Source of the DNA: Sesamum alatum
Lineage: Eukaryota; Streptophyta; Magnoliopsida; Lamiales; Pedaliaceae
Length of the DNA: 64,000 nucleotides
Reading direction: 5' to 3'
NCBI GenBank assembly: GCA_034509735.1
Contig: JACGWO010000005.1
Coordinates: 24,360,383-24,424,382 of the forward strand
In this document: positions 36,913 through 46,915 of the stretch, one piece after another
How the letters are laid out: every line of letters begins with the position of its first letter
How positions within the stretch are numbered: position 1 is the stretch's first letter
The notes under the pieces: generated by a model
The model's database searches: none
Told to the model about the DNA's origin: nothing
Seen by the model: only the letters and a program-made list of their open reading frames with translations
Position numbers and translations under genes: made by a program

Positions 36913-37284
36913 TCACCATAACCAAATCAAAACAAGTAAAATTAATGCAACAACCAAACATTTACGCAAGAATTTCACCGTCTTCCTCATTTCATACACC
37001 TCTACTTCCAGTTTCTGCAACACATTCAACTTCTTCTTCATGCCGGACACCTCTTCTTGCATTTTGTTCAACTTGCGAATGAGCCCAGGTATGATCTTCT
37101 TCGCCCTAGTGCACATCGGTGGGTCTTCCCATTCAAAAAACCCACATCCATTGCCACTATCATAACACCCATGAAACCTTCTTCCGGGATTCGAGTTCGT
37201 CCGCGAGGTTCTCAAATATGCGGTCTTACCACAATAGTACATCATAGGTGATTTTGTTAAACTTGTATCGCTTGTTGACGCCAT
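36913..37284 (-). CDS. GRF-type zinc-finger protein with C-terminal membrane helix
   Basis: A single uninterrupted frame of 123 residues with ATG at 37284. Residues 16-52 form a GRF-type zinc finger: YYCGK, then NPGRRFHGC with the GRRF motif, then GCGFFEW. The usual first cysteine of the leading CxC pair appears to be tyrosine 16, so zinc binding may be altered. Residues about 66-103 are predicted coiled coil (KKLNVLQKLEVEVYEMRK). Residues about 107-123 are a hydrophobic tail ending WLW, a likely tail anchor. Similar short GRF proteins are common in plant genomes. Here the gene lies inside the MULE, convergent with the transposase and next to the right terminal repeat, like the accessory gene of two-gene Mutator elements. 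Its function is unknown. Confidence 0.82.
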   Translation of the reverse strand: MASTSDTSLTKSPMMYYCGKTAYLRTSRTNSNPGRRFHGCYDSGNGCGFFEWEDPPMCTRAKKIIPGLIRKLNKMQEEVSGMKKKLNVLQKLEVEVYEMRKTVKFLRKCLVVALILLVLIWLW

Positions 37285-37730
37285 TATTTTAGAGTTGGAC
37301 GATCAAATAGCTTGGTTGTTGAAGGAAGATGAAGAATGGTGTGGAGCCCTAATTCTTTGATTTTGCCCCTTTTTCCTCCTTTTTCTTGTGCATTCTGCGT
37401 TTATGCCCTAACACAGCCAATTTATCCCTCCATTTCATAAGGACTTACGACCACGTGATTTTCACGTGGCCATTCCGTTAACAAACTTAACGGAGGACGA
37501 AAATTGATACAAAATGCAAGATAAAAGGACCAAAAGTGAGATTTACGTAATGATCAGGACTAAAAATGAACAGGGCCTAAAATAAAGGACGAAAAATGAG
37601 ATTTTCCCAATGTAGTTGTAACACAATTACAACTTCAGAGGGTGTAGCTGTAATTTCGCAAAAGACAGGGGGTCTTTGTGTAATTGGGTCTAACCTCAGG
37701 GGGTGTCACTGTAATTTACCCTTAGATAAA

Positions 37731-40700
37731 TTCTAATTTATTCGGTATAATGTTCCCGGTCCAATTAAATATTTACCCGATCACTAATTTGTATAACTAC
37801 TCGAATTCATTAAATTTTTCGGTTAAATAGTAAATCGGACAATACAAAGCATATTTAATAAATGCACTAATTAAATAATATTAATATAATAATTAATTTT
37901 TAATTTAAAGTTAAAGATTTTTACCTGTTTCGAATTATCGAAGGAAGACACCCTAATACAATCTAAACATTACTTTCTGTTAAATGATTAGCTATATATA
38001 TATATATATATTAAAGTAATTATGTGTGTGTTTTAACTTTAGAAATGAAGAGTGACACGTGCACCACCTCACTCAACCTGCTCTTCTTAATATTATCCCC
38101 TTTCCTTTTATTCTCTCTCTTTTTTTTTTTTGTTTTAACTTTAAAAAAAATTTAATTTAGTCCTTTAACTTTTAAAATTATATAATTTAGCCCTAAATAT
38201 TTTATAAAGCTTCAATTTGGTCCTTTAAAGTTTTAATACATATAATTTCAACCCATAACTTATAATTAAATTAGGTTTTCTTAATAGTTACTAATTAATC
38301 TCTCAATTAAGTATAAAATTCTATAGACGTCACAATCCTCCTTAGTGGTGCGTTTAATAGCAATTTGCCAAGCCCGTTATTAACAATGTTAGCCGGGTAT
38401 TGGGCCTCATTTTTGAGTGATCGTAGTCGTGTAAAATAGTTGTTGATTAGAAGCCAATGCATTTGCCCCATTTCGGATTGTGAATCGCTCCCGTTTATAC
38501 CCTCATCGTTTACCCTTGAATAACTTTTTTACCCCTAATTTACACCCCTTTTGTCAGGTGCAATTAATGCACCTCACACACTCCATTAAACCCCTGACCC
38601 ACTCATACAAACACCAGATTTTTCACTTCTCCTCAACTCAGGTATGTTATTCTTCCTCTTCATCGGTATTCCTTCTTCTTCTTCTTCTAATTTCTACCCT
38701 CTCTCTCTCTTTTTTTTAAATGTTAGTGGTCCTCCGCAAGAAAAAAATGCACTTATGTCCTTCTGATACTAGTTACAGATTTTTGTTACAGTCATTTTTT
38801 TCCTATTAGCATTAATCCATGTTTTGTTGTTTTCTCTACATCCTCGTTGCAACTCCGATTAATTATCGTGGTCCGATTTTCCTAAGAAAAGAACTCGACT
38901 CAGCAAGATCTTTTTGTGCATCCAGGTGCAAATTGATAATTATTTTTTCATAGACAATTCCCAAACTCAGTGAAAAAATTACGAATATAAACAACAATCA
39001 AAATTCTTATCTCCAGAAGCTCGTCCAAACATATGTAAGTTTGTAACTGAAGATATGAATGAAAGATTACAATAATCTAGACAAGTAGAGGAAACATATG
39101 TTAGTGCTAAGGTAAATTGCAAAAAATTGGTTCTATGTTAAAGTCCGAAAAAAGGCAACCATAGTCCATCATAAACTATCACAAAAATAAAAAATCACAA
39201 TTTTCCCACGGATGGACGGAGTTTTCGCCGAGAAAGGGAAGAACAACTACAACACTAAAATCACAAACAACATCAGAGACAAGACATGGTGTTTTGTCTT
39301 ATATTAGGGCAGTAAAGTAATTTCCCAATTGAACCATACAAGTAGTTAAGGTGTAGTAAACAAAGATGTGTATTTGCCAACCATATAATCCAAAACAAAA
39401 AACAAAAGAGCACAAGTAAATAACCCACTAATTACTCCTATTGCAACTAATCACAACTACAATCACAATGCACTGTTCACCCCATTTATTCCATAACCTA
39501 AAGTAAACATGGCCTTACTGTTATGCCCCTGAGAAGACAACACAGCTGTCATATCATCCCATCAAAATTCTTTTCTTCCTCCACCTTCCTCCATCTGATT
39601 ACAACGTTATTCACTTAGAAAATAGATGCTTTTGCTCATGTGAGATTATATAAATTGTATTTTCTTCTTTATGTTGATTATACTAGCTTAGACTATTTGT
39701 TTGATCTACAATTTTTAATACAATTAAAATTTTAAATTAGTTAAAAGTAGTTATAGAGCCATGTAAAATGTATCTAACAAGGTATATGTTTGTGTTGTTG
39801 CAGTTTTAATCGTAAATTTCTTTATTTCTTTTCAATTATTTTATTCTTATTTGATCTTGAGATGATGAGGAAACATATACAAAACTTAATCTTGGTTCAA
39901 CTTGTTTTTCACAAAACTTATTCTTGGTTTTGTTCTTCACCCTTCTTCGATGAGCTTTAGATAGTGGATCAAGGGTGAGCTAGGCAACTTCATTGCTTAT
40001 ATTCTTATGGATGTTTTGTTTTATCAGTGATCTTAATTAATTGAAGAAGATTGAAGCTTTGTTCAATATTATGTAGACAATATTTTTTAAGCAAGGTAGA
40101 AGAAGCTGAACAGAAGAAGGTAGAAGAAACAACCATGGCTATTCCTGTTTTTAGGCAAGAGAATAAATGAAGATGGAAAGAGAAAGTCACAAGTCAAAAA
40201 TATTGTGAATACACCTAACAAGGTGGTTTGTAGATTAGATGAAAAATATGAGCAAAAAGGACAATTGGTAAAGCAAAAGTTTACGATAATAATGGAACAA
40301 ACAAGCTCAGTCCTAAATCGGGCAGGCCCTTGGTGACTATAATCACCACTGTCGGTGGTGATTATAATCAACCCATAATAAGCGCCAAGATCGGGGCCAA
40401 CCTTAGGTATCACGGGCTGGACCAAAATTAGTAAACACACCACTAAATGCAATTAATCTGGCTACTGAGCTAATAAGGTGTGGTAAACATGGCCTTTGCG
40501 TTTAAATACAATCAAAAAACATGTTTTGATAAAAATGGTATAATTTGTAATATTTAATCTCATTGTAACTAACTTTTTCATTTGATTACCCATTATATAT
40601 CCTTAAATTACTTTTTTAATATTTTTTAAACTTAAGAATGAGGTTAATTTTGAAATTCAGTTACAATCTGTATTTATAATTAATTATAAAATTGTAAAGT

Positions 40701-41205
40701 CGAACGTGATAATTATTTTTTAAAATTAATTATGCAACAAATTGGGCTAAATTAGGCCTAAAAAATTGTATTAAAAAAGATTAATTCATTAAGGCCATAT
40801 TTACTTTGGTTGATTGGATCAATTATCCTACCTAACCAGCCCAATAATAGTTTATTTTCATTTTGAGCCCATAATAATCAATCGAGGCCCGGGCTTTACC
40901 TGAATTATGGTATGATTGTAATACTACTTTAGGAGATAATCCCACAATCCCTATCTCAGCTTGATAAATTTTCTTTTGATTAAAATGTGCTCAGAGGTGG
41001 CATAAAATGATCCAAATATCCCTTGCAAAAATATTATTATTTGAAAAATCGTAATACAATATTAGTATATTTTAGATATGAGATATCTCTCATTGGGAGT
41101 AAACAAAACATAGGAAGAACGCCATCATGCCCAATCCTTAATCTTATCATGCACTATCACACCCTAATTAGTAAATTAGGCCTAAGTTTCTTAATTGAAT
41201 GAGGG
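37731..41205. other. Intergenic DNA, no gene seen
   Basis: AT-rich DNA with a (TA)n run at 37992-38011 and CT-rich tracts near 38.1 and 38.7 kb. The motif GGCCATRTTTAC occurs three times: on the minus strand at 39503-39514 and 40483-40494, and on the plus strand at 40793-40804. These may be ends of decayed small DNA transposons. Open frames here are short and unlike known proteins. Confidence 0.6.
40338..40366. repeat. Perfect 12-bp-stem hairpin
   Basis: TATAATCACCAC, a 5-base loop TGTCG, then GTGGTGATTATA. It may be the centre of a decayed MITE, since weaker inverted similarity extends outward (GGGCAGGCCC against GGGGCC). Confidence 0.7.
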
Positions 41206-41935
41206 GTTAAATGCAATTTACCCCCGTGTTAAGTGAAATGAGCAATTTACCCCCTGTTAAAAATAAAACAATAATTTATCACCTTGTATTTTTAGAAATG
41301 GAACAAAAAACCCCTAACACGTTTCGTGAATGACACACGCCTTTTTTTATTTTTTTTATTTTAAATTTAAAATAACATCTATACCCTCATTTAAAAATCA
41401 TTGGATCTTGATTTCAATCTAATTCAAATTTAACTAATAAATTACCAGTGTATATTTTATCTAATTCAAATCAATGGTTTAGATTCAAGTAAATAATAAT
41501 TTAAATCATATATTATATATAATTATATTTGGATATATATATATATATATATACTTATATAATAAGATTTATATATATATATATATTAAGTATATATATA
41601 GAGAGAGAGTGAGGTGAAGGGTTGGGGGGAGGCCGAGGGGGGCGATCTGGGGAGGAAAGGGAGGGGCTTGGGCACGGGGGGAGGAGGGAGGAGGAGGAGG
41701 TGGCAAGGGGAGGAGATCTGAAGGTGACGGGGCGTGGATCTAGAGGTGACAGGGCGGGGGCGGCAAGGGGAGTACGAGGTGGCGAAGGGGAAGGGGTGGG
41801 AGGGGAGGACGATGTGGCGACGGGGAGGATGAGGGGAGGGAGAGGTGGCGATAACAACGCGAGGGGAGGGACATAGAAGGCGGCGGGGATGGTGGTGAAG
41901 AAGACGAAGAAAGAAAGAAAAAATATATATATCAA
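41206..41935. repeat. G-rich interspersed repeat, copy 2
   Basis: Begins GGGGTTAAATGCAATTTACC, which looks like a MULE-type terminus, and follows the layout of the repeat at 28.2 kb: an ACACGTTTCGTGAATGACAC phrase, T-rich and AT-rich sequence, (TA)n runs at 41532-41552 and 41570-41586, then about 280 bp of strongly G-rich plus-strand sequence (41600-41880). No matching right terminus was found. The proline/serine-rich minus frame is low-complexity, not a gene. Confidence 0.65.
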
Positions 41936-42128
41936 AATATATTATTTATATAATAACACGTTTATTTATATATATTAATATATTTGATATATTAAATATA
42001 ATTTTAATAAATAGCATAGTTTTTGTATATATTAAATATTATATATATATATATATGAATACATAAAATAAAATTTGTTAATGGCTAAAAAAATTTCCCA
42101 GATGTAGGAGGCGCAAGTGTAGTGCACT

Positions 42129-42756
42129 GTTGGGGCAGATCGGCCCGGGAACGCGGCAGAAGCGCAGTGGAGATAATAACATGCAAAAAAATGGAATTTA
42201 AATCGCGTTCAAGGGGTATGCCCTTGAACGTTCCCGGGCAATCAGTGTATAAACGCATAATATAAACACATACAATAAACAAGCGTTCATGGCTATGGAA
42301 TAAAAAAAAAAGAACATAAACATAAATCGGAATACCTTTCTCGATTTTCTACTCCGATCGCCTACACTCTTTGATCTCCTCCCGACGTTGTGAGGCCCCA
42401 ATGTAGAGACCCTCTAAATACGTCCACACCACACCGGAATCATGAGATTCATCCTCGTGCTAGCAAGGAATGAATCCATGGAAGGTGAAATCAAAACCAC
42501 ACTATCGATTCGCATGTTTCGATCTTCCTTTCTTCTTCACTTGGTTATAAATCAAGAAGAACACAAGGTAGGAGAAGGGAGAAATCAACTAGGCATGTAA
42601 AGAGAGATGGCCGAAAATTCTAGGGAGAGGGAGAGAGAGAGAGAGAGAGCAAAATTCGGCCAAGCCTTGTGTGTGGTAAGAGATGGAAAGTTGTTTGAGA
42701 TATGGAAAGAAGACATAGTCTTCTAAGCCATAAGACAACTTCCACATATCTCTCCA
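42129..42756 (-). repeat. Truncated, inverted Copia-type LTR
   Basis: Plus-strand sequence begins TGTTGGGGCAGATCGGCCCG and contains AAGGGGTATGCCCTTGAACG with GTTCCCGGGC. These resemble in reverse the CGCCCGGGAG...TTCAAGGGAA part of the LTRs at 46.8 and 51.6 kb. It is cut at 42756, where LTR A begins. A (GA)n run lies at 42626-42649. No gene. Confidence 0.5.
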
Positions 42757-43633
42757 TGTTAGAATAGGTGACCGTGAAGCCAATTTAGTTGGGCTTATGT
42801 AACCTGTTTATGACAATTCGTGGTATAAATAATTTACTCTGAATAAAAGTGATGTTCAATTACGGCATTTAGACTTTGATTGTGTTCACTTTCCATTCAA
42901 TATTTATAACTGTTCAAAGCACAACCAAAGCCCACAGACTGGTAGCGTTAATTCAAGAAGCTAGACTATGCATAGGTTGGCAGTCATGAAACAAGCTTTT
43001 GTGAATCGGTTTGAAATACTCAAAGTTAAGGACCTCGAGATTAGGGTATCGAGATTCCACTTGAGACTTGCACTAAATAATTGCGGTCGTGTTTCATCGA
43101 CAACTGACGAGGTTCATCGATGCAATGTTAGTGGGTTGGCCAACTTGGTGAAGGCTGACTGAGGTGACTCGCGGAAATCGTCATATGACAAACCTTGAGT
43201 GGGTTGGTCGGTATGACTAGTATTCTCGGTTCTGACAAGTACAAGATCTTTCCTTGGACTTGAGGGACTACAACAGTCACATGCACTTTATGTCTGTATC
43301 TTAGGCTTTGCGAGAGACCACCAAGACAAAGGACTTGGTTGTTATAAGCTCTGTCTAGTGGAGTCAAAATGTCCTGTGTAGACGGTGAGTCCCAAGAAAG
43401 GAGCCGTCTCCTGTCAAACAATTGACAGTAGTATCACACTTATACTTTGACACTCGTCTTCCATAAATCTGTGGCCACAGTGACTGAACAGTGGGATGGG
43501 ATCCTAGCAACGTTTAGTGTGTGGACGAGTCCAGGCTTAAGCCAAGAATGGGTACTAGCGTCCAAGGTCCATACCCTAGACTATAGTTGTGAGATAGTAG
43601 ATGGAAGGACATACGTATTCGAGAACCTAAATG

Positions 43634-45752
43634 TGTTAGTTTCACGTAAGCCCCGAGACGTTAAATGCAGCGGAAATTAAAAGTTTAATTACAAAAATAT
43701 TATAATTAGCGATCAAATCGCCCGTCTCATTGTTATAACAATGTGGATCTCATGCATAAAAGAATGTCAATTGTATAGTTAAGAGAAAAACAACCTTTTA
43801 GTACTTCGGTTGATGTTGATGACTTGAACGTCTCAAGAACGATTTCTTACCTTACAAATGGTGGAACGTTACGTTGATTGTCCACGGTAGGAACACAAGT
43901 GTCTTCCCTCTAAAGTTAGTCCACACCACCTATGATGGAATCTCCTTTAACCCTATGCTAGTAGGCTATAGAGGATTACGGTAGATCAACAATTGATCAA
44001 CGGAGAAGACAAGAGAACTTGTTTCTCTTTTGGAGAAGGGACGAGAGCAAGAGCAAGAGAGCCAAGTTCAACTTGTCTTCTTCTTCTTTCAAAGAGGAAG
44101 ACAAGTTTGATTCTTCTTCTTACAAAATGACAAATGTGTTTTGTCATATTAAGAAGAGAAGTTCAACTTTGCTTCTTCATCTTGCAAAGAGGAAGACAAG
44201 TTTCATTCTTCTTCTTACAATATGACAAACTTATTTTGTCATATTAAGAAGAGAAGTTCGACTTTGCTTCTTCATCTCATGAAGACAAATCTAACTTTGT
44301 TTCTTCATCTCATGAAGACAAATCCAACTTTGCTTCTTCGTCTTTCAAGAAGACAAATCAAACTTTTCTTCTTCGTCTTTCAAGAAGAAAAATCCTACTT
44401 TGCTTCTTCATCTTTCAAGAAGACAAATCCAACTTTGCTTCTTCGTTTTTAAGAAGACAAATCCAACTTTGCTTCTTCAAGAAGACAATTCCAACTTTGC
44501 TTCTTCATAAGAAGACAAATTGAACTTTGCTTCTTGAAGAAGACAAGTCCAACTTTGCTTCCTCATAAAAAGACAAATTGAACTTTGGTTCTTCATCTTC
44601 TCCATAATTAATTCAATTAATTATTTTCAAGAATTCCATCATGGATTTGTGTGTGACCCTTTAGGTTCACCACTCAGCTAGACTTGGGCTTGTATCACAT
44701 ATACAATTTAATTAGCAACTTACTTGCATTAGATTAATTAGATTTTATCATAATTAATCACCCCAATTTAACTCCTTAATTGGAGGGTACCCGTCACCAC
44801 GGGTGGCCATCTAGTAATGGTCCATGGCACTAGAGAATAGGTGAATTATTCCGTGAACCTGTGAGCTACGCGTACCATGCAGATACGGTCCCTCCGTTAC
44901 TAACCTCCCTATCAAAGTCTAGGGCATGGAATTAGTTACCCGTTCCCATTATTGACTTTCATGTCCATGTACAACTCTTCAAGTTATGCTTCCAATTTAT
45001 CAATATAGAAAAAATCATTTCTCCTATTTGATCAACAGTCATGGCCATGGGCTTCGAGGAATGCATAATGTAGAGAACACAGGAGGCTCGTTATCATCTC
45101 ATGATAAGTAGCAGATCCTATCTCGAAACTCACCAACCTCCATGCATGCTTCAACTATGTCTGAAATATGACCGTAGATGATCCAGAATGAAACCTGAGA
45201 CCACATTGGACATGATCAAGTCATAGCCGTCCTATGCACAAGGTTAATGTGGAACCTCAAGTCTAAGGACTAGTTAGTGCACTATCATAGCCTAGGAGTT
45301 CAAGTCATACCGATCATGCCATATAGGGCTTCCATATGACAACTCCTATGAGTCAATTCAGTGAACCTAATAACTCTTTATCAAGCACCCACTAAAGTGC
45401 GCAGACGTCGTATGTCTCTGTCTATGAAACTCGACATTCATCATATGAACGCATGACTTAGTGCAAGTCTTTAAGGAATGGTCGATGCCCTGTCTCGACC
45501 GATTCATCGACTTGGAATATTTTAGATCAAATCATAGAGGTTGGTTTTATGATCGCCATCATACGCGCGAGCCAACCCCGTAGCATAATTGATCTAAGGG
45601 CTTCAACCAAATGCTCATATAAATATAATGTTTAAAGCATATGATGAAGATGGCCAAAGAACATTTCTTAAATTAACATGTTATTGAAAAAGATCGTATA
45701 GAATAGTTTACAAAGAGCCAATCAATTAGCTTAACGGTCACATATTCTAACA
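43634..45752 (-). mobile_element. Solo LTR inserted in LTR A
   Basis: Starts TGTTAGTTTCACG and ends GTCACATATTCTAACA. Read on the minus strand it begins TGTTAGAATATGTGACCGTT, close to the start of LTR A, so it is a related family in opposite orientation. The exact 5-bp target duplication AAATG is at 43629-43633 and 45753-45757. There is no internal domain or second LTR, hence a solo LTR of 2,119 bp. Confidence 0.93.
44042..44600. repeat. Minisatellite inside the solo LTR
   Basis: Degenerate tandem units of roughly 30-50 bp built from AAGAAGACAAATCCAACTTT and GCTTCTTC phrases, more than ten copies. The open frames across it are repeat artefacts. Confidence 0.85.
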
Positions 45753-46344
45753 AAATGTTTACGCCATAATTTCACCTAGTCTCTAGTGGCATGGACCGTT
45801 GCTAGACTGTCACCCATGGTAACGGACAAATTCCTGTCATGTGATGATTGAAGATTCGGCCAAGTCTAGCTAAGGGTGACCCTAAAGAGTCACACACGAT
45901 TCACCGAAAATGGAGGAATTAATTTGGGATTAATTCCGAGAGATCGAAAAATTTATTTATTTTAAATTGATCTCTTCTTAGAGTGACAAGTCTTTAATTA
46001 GATTAATTAGGCTTGATTCATAAATTGAATTTATGGAATTAGAGAATGGGCTATTTTCGTCTTTAACTAAGATGGAAAAATATTATTATTGGGCTCAAAT
46101 ATTTATTTGATATTTATTATAAGCCCATTGAACTATTTAAATAAGATTTAAATATTCCATAAAACCCATCAAAGGATGGACGGGCGAGATTGAACCTTGG
46201 GAGATGAAGGGCTATGATTAAGTTTGACTTAATCAAAGCCTACGTTGACTAGGATTTGACTAGGTCAAAATCCTAGTCAAGTGTGCCTCTTTAGAAGAGC
46301 TTGAATAGGAATAGGAAACTATGTTTTCTACAAATACTCAAAAT

Positions 46345-46375
<31 letters not shown>

Positions 46376-46903
46376 TCTCTACACCCTCATCTCACATACA
46401 CACACACACGGCCGCCCTCTTCCTCTCAATCTCTCGTCACCTCTCTATTCACTCCAACAAACCTCTTGTTTCCTTGTCTTTGATACAAGGGAACGTTAGA
46501 AGAATCGATCACGTTAACTCATAACGTACAGTCGATTCGTTCTCCCCTTGCTCCTTGATCTTTTGCTAGCACGAGGGAATTAAGATCCGGTGAATTTCAT
46601 GGACGATTTAGAGGATTTCTGCATTGGGATCTTGGTGGCAAAACGTGGAACAACGCGTGTAGCCGAACGAAGAAATCTACAATGGGTAAGTAAGGTTTAC
46701 TACGCTTTTTTCGTTTCAACCCTATGGCCTCCATGAATCTAGCATGTATGTTTTATTTTATTCATGAGATACACCAAACGCCCGGGAGATTCAAGGGAAT
46801 ACTCCTTGGACGATCTCCTTAAATTCTATTGTTAATGTATGATTAAAATTTATGTTTTTTACATACTGCGCTTTCTCCCGGGACGATCCACGTTTCCTGA
46901 CAG

Positions 46904-46915
46904 TGGTATCAGAGC
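46904..46915 (+). other. Primer-binding site, initiator Met-tRNA, element A
   Basis: TGGTATCAGAGC, complementary to the 3' end of plant initiator tRNA-Met, one base after the LTR. It primes minus-strand cDNA synthesis. Confidence 0.95.

Larger units (their letters stand above)
32562..37608 (+). mobile_element. MULE with transposase and GRF gene, 5.05 kb
   Basis: The inverted termini begin GGGAAAATCTCATTTTTCGT and extend about 190 bp on each side (to about 32745, and from about 37425). The 8-mer TGTAGTTG lies directly left of the element (32554-32561) and two bases beyond its right end (37611-37618), consistent with a slightly eroded 9-10-bp duplication. The element carries a MURA-like transposase (plus strand) and a convergent GRF-zinc-finger gene (minus strand). 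The terminal repeats are highly similar, so the insertion is fairly recent, but the transposase is mutated. Confidence 0.92.
32406..37721. mobile_element. MULE-type MITE split by a larger MULE
   Basis: The outer ends GGGTAAATTACATTG (32406) and CACTGTAATTTACCC (ending 37721) belong to the family of the 15415-15672 MITE. They are flanked by TTAAATAAA (32397-32405) and TTAGATAAA (37722-37730), 8 of 9 matching. Removing the inner MULE leaves about 270 bp, the normal size of this family. Confidence 0.87.
42757..46902 (+). mobile_element. 5' LTR of Copia element A, split by a solo LTR
   Basis: Begins TGTTAGAATAGGTGACC and ends TTTCCTGACA, followed after one base by the Met-tRNA primer-binding site at 46904. 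An inverted solo LTR occupies 43634-45752. Without it LTR A is about 2.0 kb. An (AC)n run lies at 46345-46372, next to the likely promoter and transcript start. Similar sequence recurs in LTR B (51055-51775) and more distantly in LTR C. Confidence 0.85.

Noticed and set aside
39503..40804. Complete MITE bounded by GGCCATRTTTAC termini
   Set aside because: The three motif copies do not pair into an element with matching target duplications, so I list only the motif.
44019..44452. Open frames with repeated serine/threonine/leucine units
   Set aside because: Translation of a minisatellite within a solo LTR, not a repeat protein.
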